Shown here piece after piece: positions 27,491 to 36,018 of a DNA stretch of 48,107 bases (positions within the stretch are counted from its first letter, which is position 1; every line of letters starts with the position of its first letter). Both the position numbers and the translations under genes were made by a program. Below the pieces are notes generated by a model that did not search any database, was not told the DNA's origin, and saw only the letters and a program-made list of their open reading frames with translations. Source of the DNA: Planctomycetaceae bacterium (GTDB lineage Bacteria > Planctomycetota > Planctomycetia > Planctomycetales > Planctomycetaceae); the NCBI GenBank assembly GCA_020850695.1, contig JADZEF010000043.1:1-48107 (forward strand). The letters are read 5' to 3'.

Positions 27491-29605
27491 TTGGGCATCG
27501 ATCTCACATCCCCCGTCACCGCCGACGTCCTCTCCGAGCCCGTTCAGTTTCTGAAGGGGGCCGGCCCGGAGCGCGCCGCTCTTCTCGCGCGGCTCGAACT
27601 GACGACCGTCCGCGACCTGCTCTGGTATCTTCCGCGCGACGTCCTCGACCTCACCGACGTGTGCGAGGTCCAGAAACTGACGTCGGACAAGGTCCACACG
27701 GTCCGCGGCGAAGTGGTCGAGATGGATGGGCGGCAGATTGCGGGGGGACGGTCGCTGTCGGCGGTGCTGCTCAATAGTGATGGGCAGTTTGTCCGCGGGC
27801 TGTGGTTCAACCAGTCGTGGATCCTGCAGAAATTCCGCCCCGGGCAGATCGTCCTTTTCTCGGGCAAGCCCAAGAAGCATGCGGGACGGTGGGAGTTCTC
27901 CCATCCGCGGGTGCAGTACCTCGACGAAGACGACCCTAACGCGACCGGCGGCATCCTCTGCCGTTATGGATTGACCGAAGGTCTCAGGATGTGGGAGATC
28001 CGCCGCATCATCCGCGATGCGGTCGAGCGGTGTGCGGGGGCGGTGCCCGAGCGGCTTCCCGAATCGTTCCGCGCCGCGAATGCGCTCCCACAAATCGGCG
28101 AAGCGCTGCGGCAGCTTCACCTGCCGAAGTCGATGGACGAGTACAACGCCGGGCGGCGGCGACTGCTGTTTGACGACCTGCTTGACTTCCAGATCGCGCT
28201 GGCGGTCCGTCGCCGCATGTGGAAGACCCAGGAGGACGCTCCGAAGCTGCCGACGACCGCCAAGATCGACGCCCGCATCCGGCGCCTGTTCCCCTTCACG
28301 TTGACTGACGGTCAGAACCAGGCGGTCCGTGAGATCACCGCCGACCTGGCGTCGGGCAAGGCGATGCACCGCCTACTGCAGGCGGACGTCGGCGCCGGCA
28401 AGACGGCCGTGGCCGTCTACGGAATGCTGGTCGCGGTGGCCGCCGGCTGGCAGACGGTGATGATGGCCCCGACCGAAGTCCTCGCCAACCAGCACTGGGA
28501 GATGATCGATGCGGCCCTGCGCGAAAGCCGCGTCAACCGACGCCTGCTCACCGGCAGCCTGACCGCCGCCCAGCGCCGCAAGACGCTCGACGAGATCGCT
28601 AGAGGTGAGGTCAGTCTCGTCGTCGGCACGCAGGCGGTCATTCAGCAGGGAGTGAAGTTCGCGAAACTCGGGCTTGCGGTCATCGATGAGCAGCACAAGT
28701 TCGGCGTCGAGCAGCGGGCCCACTTCTCGATGACCGAGGCGGCGGTTTCCCCGCACGTCCTTGTCATGACGGCCACGCCCATCCCGCGCAGCCTCTGCCT
28801 CACGCAGTTCGGCGACCTCGACATCACGATCATCAAGGACCTTCCTCCGGGCCGGCAGAAGATCGTCACCGGCCGCATCACCGGGACCGCCGCCCGCACC
28901 CGGGCGTGGGACTTCATCCGCAAGCAGTTGCGCGCAGGACGGCAGGCGTACGTCGTCTGCCCGCGGATCGAAGAGAAGGTCGAGGACTCGGCCGAATATG
29001 TCGCCCCAAGCGCCGAGCAGGTCTATCGCCGGCTCTCTACGGACGAGCTGCGAGACTTCCGCGTGGCCCTCATCCACGGGCAGATGGACCGCGTCCAGAA
29101 GTCCGAAGTGATGGAATCGTTCCGCTCGGGCGAGACTCAGGTCCTCGTCTCGACGACCGTGATCGAAGTCGGCGTCGACGTCCCCAACGCCACGCTGATG
29201 GCCATCATGCAGGCCGAGCGATTCGGACTATCGCAGCTCCACCAGCTTCGCGGGCGGGTTGGCCGCGGGAAGTTCCAGGGATACTGCTTCCTTTTCTCCG
29301 AGGCGGATAGTGCGGAAGCGGTCAAACGCCTACACGTCCTCGAATCGACGACGGACGGCTTCGAGATCGCCGAGGCCGACTTCGAAATCCGCGGCCCCGG
29401 CGACGTCCTGGGAACCAGGCAGCACGGCGACCTCCCGCTCAAAGTCGCGAACATCGTCCGCGACCGCGAACTCCTCGTCGAAGCCCGCGACGCCGCGTTC
29501 CAGCTCGTCGACTCAGGCGAGATCGACCAGCCCGAATTCCTCCCGGTGAAGTTCGACGTCCTTGATCGCTTCGGCCGCCTCATGGACCTGCCGCAGTCGG
29601 GATGA
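27491..29605 (+). CDS. recG: ATP-dependent DNA helicase RecG
   Basis: Branched-DNA translocase that regresses stalled replication forks and processes Holliday junctions. 704 residues. The start must be TTG 27491: an in-frame TGA lies at 27485, and the conserved wedge start FLKGAGPERAALLARL comes before any ATG or GTG. The OB-fold wedge domain is about 60-160. Walker A is DVGAGKT (299-305), the DEAD-type box is DEQHKFG (399-405), and motif III is MTATPIPRSL. The helicase C domain carries STTVIEVGVDVPNAT, QLHQLRGRVGRG and the TRG-like DFEIRGPGDVLGTRQHG. An AT-rich TAAAAT lies near 27422. Its TGA stop runs directly into a repeat. Confidence 0.96.
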   Translation: MGIDLTSPVTADVLSEPVQFLKGAGPERAALLARLELTTVRDLLWYLPRDVLDLTDVCEVQKLTSDKVHTVRGEVVEMDGRQIAGGRSLSAVLLNSDGQFVRGLWFNQSWILQKFRPGQIVLFSGKPKKHAGRWEFSHPRVQYLDEDDPNATGGILCRYGLTEGLRMWEIRRIIRDAVERCAGAVPERLPESFRAANALPQIGEALRQLHLPKSMDEYNAGRRRLLFDDLLDFQIALAVRRRMWKTQEDAPKLPTTAKIDARIRRLFPFTLTDGQNQAVREITADLASGKAMHRLLQADVGAGKTAVAVYGMLVAVAAGWQTVMMAPTEVLANQHWEMIDAALRESRVNRRLLTGSLTAAQRRKTLDEIARGEVSLVVGTQAVIQQGVKFAKLGLAVIDEQHKFGVEQRAHFSMTEAAVSPHVLVMTATPIPRSLCLTQFGDLDITIIKDLPPGRQKIVTGRITGTAARTRAWDFIRKQLRAGRQAYVVCPRIEEKVEDSAEYVAPSAEQVYRRLSTDELRDFRVALIHGQMDRVQKSEVMESFRSGETQVLVSTTVIEVGVDVPNATLMAIMQAERFGLSQLHQLRGRVGRGKFQGYCFLFSEADSAEAVKRLHVLESTTDGFEIAEADFEIRGPGDVLGTRQHGDLPLKVANIVRDRELLVEARDAAFQLVDSGEIDQPEFLPVKFDVLDRFGRLMDLPQSG

Positions 29606-29690
29606 GGGGAGGATGGAGAGACGGAGCGACAGAGGGATGGAGAGATTGGCCTTTTCCCTCCATCTCTCCGTCACTCCATCCCTCAATCCT
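29603..29690. repeat. Inverted-repeat element (GATGGAGAGATTGAGGGATG family), copy 2
   Basis: From the recG stop codon (TGA 29603-29605) the sequence runs GGGGAGGATGGAGAGACGG then GGGATGGAGAGATTGG, and returns as CCCTCCATCTCTCCGTCACT and CCATCCCTCAATCC. The TGA stop of the convergent RluA-type gene (complement of 29683-29685) lies inside the right arm. One hairpin therefore ends both genes. Confidence 0.82.
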
Positions 29691-30342
29691 CATCCCACGG
29701 CGCCGCGCACCGCACCACCACCGGCGCGCATCGCACGGGGTGCTCGAACGTCAGTTCGTACGCGTGAAGCGCGATGGCCCCCTCGTCGAAGGGACGCCGC
29801 GCACCGTACTTCGCATCTCCCTGGATCGGCCAGCCCTGGCCGCTCAGCTGCACGCGAATCTGATGGCTGCGTCCCGTGAGCGGGGTGACTTCCAAGAGGC
29901 TCATTCCGTCCGGTCGGCGCGGTTCGAGCACGCGATACCGCAGCACGCACTCCTTCGCTCCGGGTGTGCTGCCCGGAACGCGTCTGCTGATGTTGAGCTT
30001 CTCGTCTTTCAGCAACCAGTCGTGCAACTCGCCTTCCGGTGGTGAAGGCGTTGATTCAACCAGCGCATGATAGACCTTGTGCGCCGTCCCCATCCGGAAT
30101 TGTTCGCTGAGTCGCCCCGCAGCCTTGCTGGTGCGGGCGAAGAGGACGACGCCCGAGACGGGTCGATCGAGCCGATGGACGAGCCCCAGGTAAACGTCAC
30201 CCGGCTTGGCATATTTCTGTTTGAGGTAGGCTTTCGCTCGATCGAGCAGTGTCTCGTCGCCGGTCTCGTCCCCTGCGACGAGCAACCGCGCCGGCTTCGC
30301 CACCGCCAGGCAATGATTGTCCTCGAACAGCACTTGCAGCAT
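29683..30342 (-). CDS. RluA-family RNA pseudouridine synthase
   Basis: Isomerises uridine to pseudouridine in RNA. 219 residues, at the short end for the family and without an S4 domain, so like RluA/TruC or the single-domain RluA-type enzymes. The core is LFEDNHCLAVAKPARLLV, the catalytic motif LVHRLDRPVSGVVLFAR with Asp59, KVYHALVE, and the C-terminal LEVTPLTGRSHQIRVQL. Target site (rRNA or tRNA) cannot be told. The end, APWDED, and its TGA stop are inside the shared repeat with recG. A REP pair begins 13 bp upstream of the ATG. Confidence 0.93.
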   Translation of the reverse strand: MLQVLFEDNHCLAVAKPARLLVAGDETGDETLLDRAKAYLKQKYAKPGDVYLGLVHRLDRPVSGVVLFARTSKAAGRLSEQFRMGTAHKVYHALVESTPSPPEGELHDWLLKDEKLNISRRVPGSTPGAKECVLRYRVLEPRRPDGMSLLEVTPLTGRSHQIRVQLSGQGWPIQGDAKYGARRPFDEGAIALHAYELTFEHPVRCAPVVVRCAAPWDED

Positions 30343-30355
30343 CGGAACTCAAGCC

Positions 30356-30427
30356 GTAGCACGGGCACTCCTGCCCGTGAAAAATATGAGAGGCATCGTT
30401 TCGCACGGGCATGAGTGCCCGTGCTAC
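30356..30427. repeat. Inverted pair of REP elements (CACGGGCACTCATGCCCGTG family), copies 3-4
   Basis: Copy 3 (30356-30379, plus) is GTAG plus the palindrome with loop CTCC; copy 4 (30404-30427, minus) is GTAG plus the palindrome with loop CTCA. Only 24 bp separate them. The TAG of copy 4's GTAG is the stop codon of the Gfo/Idh gene. Confidence 0.85.
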
Positions 30428-31560
30428 ATCCGATCGAGCAATTCCCGCGGCGAGACCGCACGGTGCTCGCGGGCAGACACGTAACACGCTTCCACCAGCG
30501 CCATCGTCTGTAGGTTGTCGTCCCCGCTGATCTCCGGCTCGCGGCCTTCTTCCAGCGCACAGAGCAACTGGGCCATCGTCCCCAGGAACGCATCCGGAAA
30601 CCAGACTTCCTTCCATCGCGGCTGGTGCCACACACCCGCATCGTGGATCGTCGTGTAGTCGAGCGTGCTGGGTGTCGGGTTCGGATAGTCGGGCCAGCCG
30701 ATCGTTCCGCGGGCCATGCCCTCCGTCCCCTCGACGCGCCACCGGATGCCGATGTCCTTTCCCGCTCCTTCCAGCGCCGGCCCCGCCCACACGTCATCCC
30801 AGGACGCCGCCCGCAATCCGTTCGCGTACACGAGAATGTATAACGCCAGCCCGTCCTCGTGGGCGAACTTGCGGGCAGTGCGGGGATCCGGGCGGATACT
30901 CGCGAAAACCCGCTCCGGGTCGCCGAAGAGGAAGCGGAACGCATCGAGGTGATGGATGCTCATGATCCGCAGCGTCACCCAGCCGAGCCGCTCCTGCCAC
31001 GGCATCCAGTGCGGGACCGCCCGCATGTCGATCGATGCGAACACCGGCTCGCCCAGCCGCCCGCTTCGCAGCAGCGACCGGCACCCGCGGATCGACTGGT
31101 CGTACCGCATGTTCTGATTGACGGCGAGCGTAATGCCCGCCTCACGGCATAGCCTCACGATTTCACGCGCTTCGGCCAGGTCAACGCCGAGCGGCTTCTG
31201 GGCGAGGATTCCCCGGATGTGCCCCGCGTGACGCACCGCCTCGCGCACGATCTCCAACTGCACATCGGGCGGCACGGCGATGTCGAGCACTTCGACGTTC
31301 GGATCGGCCAGCAGCTCATCCACCGTGCGATGGACCGTCGGAAGGCCGTGTCGCGCGGCGACACTTTGCGCCCGTTCGAAGTGCCGCGACGCGATCGCCA
31401 CGGGATTCAGCCCCGCCGCCTTGTAGGCGACGAGGTGGCAGTCGGCCATGATGAACCCCGCCCCGATGCAGCCGATGCGGACATCGCGCCGCTGCGGCAG
31501 GACGGGATGGATTTCGAGCGGCAGATCATGCAAGGGTGAGGCGAGCGTCATGCCGGGCAT
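30424..31560 (-). CDS. Gfo/Idh/MocA-family oxidoreductase
   Basis: 378 residues (ATG 31560, or ATG 31551; neither has a good ribosome site). The NAD(P)-binding Rossmann domain begins at about residue 28 with [17 protein letters not shown] (Gly30, Gly33, Gly35). [20 protein letters not shown] and [15 protein letters not shown] match the family's second strand and its EKP motif (Gln in place of Glu here). [12 protein letters not shown] follows, then the C-terminal alpha/beta sheet with [15 protein letters not shown]. The class oxidises or reduces sugars and related compounds; the substrate is unknown. No signal peptide, so cytoplasmic, unlike many planctomycete members. The stop TAG belongs to a REP element. 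Confidence 0.9.
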   Translation of the reverse strand: MPGMTLASPLHDLPLEIHPVLPQRRDVRIGCIGAGFIMADCHLVAYKAAGLNPVAIASRHFERAQSVAARHGLPTVHRTVDELLADPNVEVLDIAVPPDVQLEIVREAVRHAGHIRGILAQKPLGVDLAEAREIVRLCREAGITLAVNQNMRYDQSIRGCRSLLRSGRLGEPVFASIDMRAVPHWMPWQERLGWVTLRIMSIHHLDAFRFLFGDPERVFASIRPDPRTARKFAHEDGLALYILVYANGLRAASWDDVWAGPALEGAGKDIGIRWRVEGTEGMARGTIGWPDYPNPTPSTLDYTTIHDAGVWHQPRWKEVWFPDAFLGTMAQLLCALEEGREPEISGDDNLQTMALVEACYVSAREHRAVSPRELLDRM

Positions 31561-31605
31561 CGTAACAGAATCGACGGCCGTCTTTCGCTTCTCGAAAGTC
31601 GGACA

Positions 31606-32610
31606 TTACGGCTTCAGCACGATCTTCCCCATCGACGTCCCCTTCTTCTGCAGCGTGTTCTCTTCCTGCAGTCGATGGGCGGCGGCCGCCTCGGACAGCG
31701 GGAACACCTTTCCCACCACCGGACGCCACTTGCCCGCCTGATACATCTCGTTCAACCCCAGGCCGCAATCGCGCTGCTCTTCCGGCGTCGCGTTGAACAT
31801 CGCGAAGCCGATCAGCCGCAGGTCCTTCACATAGAACGGCCCGATCGGGAATTCCGGACGGGCTTCGCGCCCCGCCATCACGATGATCCGGCCGCGCGGC
31901 GCCATCAGCGGGATGATCCGCTCGGGATTCGGATCGCGCTGCGTCTCGAACCAGACGCCGACCCCTTTCACTCCGGCCGTCTCGCAATACTTCTTGATTT
32001 CGTCATCGACGTTCGGAGCACGGTAGTCGAGCACCAGATCAGCGCCGAGCTTCCTGCACAATTCCTGCTTCTCGGGATTTCCTGCGGTCGTGATGACCCG
32101 GGCGCCCAGCGCTTTCGCGACTTGGATCACGGAAGTCCCTACTCCCCCGCTGCCGCCGCTGATGTAGGCAACTTCCCCCGCCTTGAGGCCGCCGTGCAGC
32201 ACCAGCCCCTGGTGGGCAGTGATGCCGACGAGCGCTCCGGCCGCCGCTTCCTCATCGCTTTCCCCCTCGGGTGTGGGATAAAGCCACTTCTCGTCGACCG
32301 CCGCATACTCCGCGAACGATCCCTGGCGGCCCATCAACCCCTGGTTGCTCCCCCAGACGCGGTCGCCCACCTTGTACCGCTTCACCGCCGGACCACACGC
32401 TTCCACCGTCCCCGCCAGATCGCACCCGATGATGTAGGGAAAGTTCAATTTCGCCGCGATCATTCCGCCGCGGATGTACGTGTCGATCGGATTGACGGCC
32501 ACCGCCCCCACCTTCACCAGCACTTCGGTCGGTCCGGGCGTCGGCTTCGGAAGCTCGGCATACTCGATGACGTCGGGCGTCCCGGTCTGTCGGATGACGG
32601 CGGCTTTCAT
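31606..32610 (-). CDS. Zinc-free MDR oxidoreductase, quinone-reductase type
   Basis: 334 residues. GroES-like N-domain with VLVKVGAVAVNPIDTYIRGG and YIIGCDLAGTVEACG, then the NADPH-binding domain with YISGGSGGVGTSVIQVAKALGA (Gly motif 151-158) and VITTAGNPEKQELCRKLGAD. The catalytic-zinc cysteine of alcohol dehydrogenases is absent, as in quinone oxidoreductase/crystallin-type enzymes. It most likely uses NADPH to reduce quinones or enones. One of a minus-strand series running from about 37.4 to 29.7 kb, with 45 bp to the Gfo/Idh start on one side and 51 bp from the YfhO-like stop on the other, so it may be co-transcribed with both. Confidence 0.93.
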   Translation of the reverse strand: MKAAVIRQTGTPDVIEYAELPKPTPGPTEVLVKVGAVAVNPIDTYIRGGMIAAKLNFPYIIGCDLAGTVEACGPAVKRYKVGDRVWGSNQGLMGRQGSFAEYAAVDEKWLYPTPEGESDEEAAAGALVGITAHQGLVLHGGLKAGEVAYISGGSGGVGTSVIQVAKALGARVITTAGNPEKQELCRKLGADLVLDYRAPNVDDEIKKYCETAGVKGVGVWFETQRDPNPERIIPLMAPRGRIIVMAGREARPEFPIGPFYVKDLRLIGFAMFNATPEEQRDCGLGLNEMYQAGKWRPVVGKVFPLSEAAAAHRLQEENTLQKKGTSMGKIVLKP

Positions 32611-32661
32611 GGGGGCAGCGGGTCGTTGGGAGTGGAGGGTGGGTCGCCAGAACGAAGCGGG

Positions 32662-35091
32662 TCAGGAATTGGGCGTTGGACCTGCAGTGGTTTCAGCCGC
32701 TGGCGGCGGAGCGGGCTTCATGCGTCCGGCCCGCCACGCCCATCCGCCCATCGCCAAAGCGGCGAACAGGCTGACCGCGCCGCCCCAGTATACGCTCGCG
32801 GGATGGAAGGTCCACGCGATGACGTGCTTCCCCGCGGGAACATCGACCACGCGAAACTGCGACTCGTCCGCGATCGCATCCGCGGCGGCTCCATCGATGG
32901 TGACGCGCCATCCGGGATACATCAGGTCGGTCAGCACGACTCGTCCGCCGGCGGTCGATTCGGCCTCGATCTCGATGCGGTTCGCCGAAGCGCGTGTGAT
33001 CCGCAGCGTGCCAGCCGACGCGTCCTCCGCCGGTCGAGTGTCCGCTGTCGGTGCATTCTCCTTCCACTGCACGCGCCCCGCCGCATTCGCGACGCGATAC
33101 AGGAAGAGCGACTCGCGAAACATGCCCCATGCGGGATTCAGGAAGGGATCGCGTCCCATCCAGACCGGTTCGAGCCCCCACGCGGGATCGAGCCGCAGGA
33201 AGCTCAGCACGTGCGTAATTCCCGCACGCTGCCATGCGGCTCTCGCGGCAGCGACTTTCGCGGGGTCCGGCACACCCGCAGTCAACTCGGGCAGATGATC
33301 CTGTCGCGCGTACTCCTGCGGTCCGAAGGTGAAATACGCCGGCGTCGACGGCACCCGCAGAATCGACGGCAGGTTCCCTCCCGGCGCCTGCAGCCGCACG
33401 GCGTGTTCCGGCACCACGGGATCGTGGTGAAGTCGTTCCAGCACCGGACTCTCGGCGACATGGCGGATGGGCGGGTCGGACACCATCGGGCTGTAGGTGA
33501 GCAGCCGGCTCGCCATCCAGAGATCGACGAGCGTCGTCAGGATCACGACCGCACTGAGCACACCCGAACCACTCCGTCGATGTCCCGGTGCGGATGTCGC
33601 GTCGCGGCCCATCAAACCGAGTCCGACGATCGTCCCGACAACCGCTCCTGCAATCGCGATCAGGATCGTCCCATCGCCGATCGAGAGCCCGAACAATACC
33701 AGCGGCGAAGAAGTTTTCGTCAATTGCGATGATTGCTCGACCGCCGCCGAAACTGCCGACAGGGTCAGAAAGGCGAAGGCCATCCAGAGCCCGACGAATC
33801 CGAGTGTCATCCAGCCGCCGCGCGGCGACGTGGTCGTTTCACCCGCTGAACGTCGAGTTCCGTCCCCCACGACAGCCAGAGCGTCGAGACCAAATCCTGC
33901 GAGCAGTGCGGCAGCCAGCGTCGTGATCAATCCATAGCGCCCGGGGCCATGAAACCAGCCGAATCCCGGCAGCCGCTGCATCCACGGGACAAGAACGCCG
34001 GTCGCGTAGAGCGTGCTCAGCAGACCGAAGGCCATCCACGCGAGCCACACCCGTCGTCGCCGGCGAACGGCTGCCACACCTCCCAGCAGCGCCAGCCCCA
34101 TGGGAACCACCCCGAAATACAAGCCCGCTTCCGTCTTGTTCGTCGGAGCCTTCGGAGAGTTCTTCTGAAGGACGTCGTTGTGATCGACCAGCGGCGAACA
34201 CCACGGCTGCCACGACCCACTCACACCGTCTCCCGGTTCTCCCTCGTCCGCCGTTCGCACCCAGCCCGCCAGCATTGTCATGTTCTGCCAGGGAAGCAGG
34301 CCGCGCGACGGATTGTGCGTCTCCCCCAATTCCGCCCGCTGACTGCGGCGAAGCAGCTCCACCATCGGGGCCAGCTGCACGGCAGCAAGTAGAAACCCGC
34401 CCGCCAGCGCGACTCCGGCGAGCAGCAGTCGCCGCGACGTCGACGGGAGTGATGCGCTCTCCGACATTGCCGGCGCGCGATCGACCCACCGGAAGAGGAT
34501 CCACCCCGCCACGACGAGCTGCGTCAGGAAGGCGATGTGCTCGTGGCCGGGAAGCATCTGCCACGCCAGAACCGCCGCAAGCCCCACTGCATCCTTCACG
34601 GCCCCCGTCGCCATCAGGCGGTCGGCCATCCACACCGCCAGCGGCAGCCAGGCGCCCCCGACGATGGCCCACTCCCAGCACGAGCGTGCGGGAAACCAGC
34701 CGTAGACGTACACCACTCCCGCCAGCGCAGCCGCCAAGGCGCTCAATCCGAGCCGTCGCGCCAGCAACACCGTGAATGCATACGCCAGCACGTAGTGCAG
34801 AAGATGATTGACGTGATACGCGGTGTTGACGTCGAGCAGGCGATACAGCACGACGTTCGGCGGATAGAACACCCCCGTCTGGCTCTCTCCCACGACGGGA
34901 TAGCCGTGCGCCACGAAGGGGTTCCACCACGGCATCTCGCCGCGGGACAGGCAGTCGGCGTAGTGCGTCTTCTGCGGGAAGTAATACGAATAGACATCCC
35001 CGCCGACGAACCCCCCGCCGCGCCACAACGGGTCGAAGAAGAGCGCCGAGAGCGCGACCCCCGTCATCAGAACCAGCAGAACGTGCTTCAT
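32662..35091 (-). CDS. YfhO-like polytopic membrane protein
   Basis: 809 residues with about ten or more hydrophobic segments. The N-terminal region GGDVYSYYFPQKTHYADCLS, GEMPWWNPFVAHGYP, has the first-loop Asp and the P-x-W-N-P motif of YfhO-family/GT-C-type glycosyltransferases. The C-terminal third, from about residue 530, is a soluble domain with the family's RVPSTPAYFTFGPQEYAR and the terminal LTDLMYPGWRVTIDGA beta-sandwich (YPGW...V.VDG is typical). The family is thought to use polyprenyl-linked sugars to glycosylate envelope polymers; this is inference from family. Start ATG 35091, 77 bp after the comB stop. Confidence 0.88.
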   Translation of the reverse strand: MKHVLLVLMTGVALSALFFDPLWRGGGFVGGDVYSYYFPQKTHYADCLSRGEMPWWNPFVAHGYPVVGESQTGVFYPPNVVLYRLLDVNTAYHVNHLLHYVLAYAFTVLLARRLGLSALAAALAGVVYVYGWFPARSCWEWAIVGGAWLPLAVWMADRLMATGAVKDAVGLAAVLAWQMLPGHEHIAFLTQLVVAGWILFRWVDRAPAMSESASLPSTSRRLLLAGVALAGGFLLAAVQLAPMVELLRRSQRAELGETHNPSRGLLPWQNMTMLAGWVRTADEGEPGDGVSGSWQPWCSPLVDHNDVLQKNSPKAPTNKTEAGLYFGVVPMGLALLGGVAAVRRRRRVWLAWMAFGLLSTLYATGVLVPWMQRLPGFGWFHGPGRYGLITTLAAALLAGFGLDALAVVGDGTRRSAGETTTSPRGGWMTLGFVGLWMAFAFLTLSAVSAAVEQSSQLTKTSSPLVLFGLSIGDGTILIAIAGAVVGTIVGLGLMGRDATSAPGHRRSGSGVLSAVVILTTLVDLWMASRLLTYSPMVSDPPIRHVAESPVLERLHHDPVVPEHAVRLQAPGGNLPSILRVPSTPAYFTFGPQEYARQDHLPELTAGVPDPAKVAAARAAWQRAGITHVLSFLRLDPAWGLEPVWMGRDPFLNPAWGMFRESLFLYRVANAAGRVQWKENAPTADTRPAEDASAGTLRITRASANRIEIEAESTAGGRVVLTDLMYPGWRVTIDGAAADAIADESQFRVVDVPAGKHVIAWTFHPASVYWGGAVSLFAALAMGGWAWRAGRMKPAPPPAAETTAGPTPNS

Positions 35092-35150
35092 GCGGAAACG
35101 GTGGCGACCTTGCGTGCGGATGGCATCGTGTCACGGGCATTCTATTCGCT

Positions 35151-35171
35151 GCCCCGCAGGCGGGACACTAC
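35151..35171 (-). repeat. REP-like GTAG hairpin at the comB stop
   Basis: On the minus strand: GTAG, TGT, CCCGC-CT-GCGGG (complement of 35151-35171). The TAG of GTAG is the comB stop codon. Only one copy of this palindrome family is seen in the window. Confidence 0.65.
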
Positions 35172-35938
35172 GCGCGAGGCGACTGATGGACTTTCATGAC
35201 CATCGGCACAATGACGCTGTCGTCGCCGGAGAACTCCGGGACCAGGTCGCAGCAATCGATCTCGGCGCACCGGTCGATGTCGCGGTCGTAGCCAAGCTCG
35301 ACCAGGTTCACGCCGCCGCGGCTTCCTCGCATGGCTTCGCGGAGCGCCGGCCCGGGCGTCACGGTCTGCCAGAAGGCGCTCGCGACGCGGGCACTATCAT
35401 CGAGGATAAGCGCGTCCGCATACCCCTTCTCGAGCTCGCTGGCGATCGCCCCCGCGCACAACACGTCCTCGGCCGTGACGTGTCCGTCGGTCCCCGCACA
35501 CACGATATGACAGGGCAGCCCCGAGCTTCCCACCGCGGCAACAACAGCCCTCAAGTTCGAGAACGCTCCGACGAGCACATGCCGCGCGTGACGGCAGCGG
35601 GCCAGCGCGCGCGTCCCGTTCGTCGTCGTCAGGCAGATCGTCTTCCCGGCCACGACGTCGGACGTGTATTCGAGCGGCGAGTTGCCAAGGGAAAACCCTT
35701 CGATACGCACCCCACCGCGCTCGCCCCCCAGGAGTGCCGTCCCACCCGGCAAGTCGGCGAACCGCCGGCGGGCTTCGTCGATCGTTTCGGTCGCGATGAC
35801 GCGGGTTGCCCCGGCCGCGAGCGCCTGCACGATCGTCGTCGTCGCCCGCAGCACGTCGAGCACAATCGCCACCGAGCCCTGCAATACGGGTGGCTCGAAC
35901 GCGGCAGGCAGGAAATGAACGGTGACGGTCTGCGACAT
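35168..35938 (-). CDS. comB: 2-phosphosulfolactate phosphatase
   Basis: Dephosphorylates 2-phosphosulfolactate to sulfolactate, the second step of the phosphoenolpyruvate route to coenzyme M in methanogens. 256 residues from ATG 35938; the open frame extends 27 codons further, into the next gene. Family motifs: VAIVLDVLRATTTIVQALAA near the start, LLGGERGG, IEGFSLGNSPLEY, ICLTTTNGTRAL, and VCAGTDGHVTAEDVLCAGAI. No other coenzyme M gene (comA, comC, comDE) is near, so in this bacterium it may serve sulfolactate metabolism or another phosphate ester. Genes of this family are widespread in planctomycetes. Stop TAG lies in a REP hairpin. Confidence 0.92.
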   Translation of the reverse strand: MSQTVTVHFLPAAFEPPVLQGSVAIVLDVLRATTTIVQALAAGATRVIATETIDEARRRFADLPGGTALLGGERGGVRIEGFSLGNSPLEYTSDVVAGKTICLTTTNGTRALARCRHARHVLVGAFSNLRAVVAAVGSSGLPCHIVCAGTDGHVTAEDVLCAGAIASELEKGYADALILDDSARVASAFWQTVTPGPALREAMRGSRGGVNLVELGYDRDIDRCAEIDCCDLVPEFSGDDSVIVPMVMKVHQSPRA

Positions 35939-36018
35939 GGCGCGATCATAGGTCGCGCCTCGCTCAGTCACAACAGGGTCGTCCTTCTCGCCCGTCATCG
36001 CGGAATGAATGACGACCA

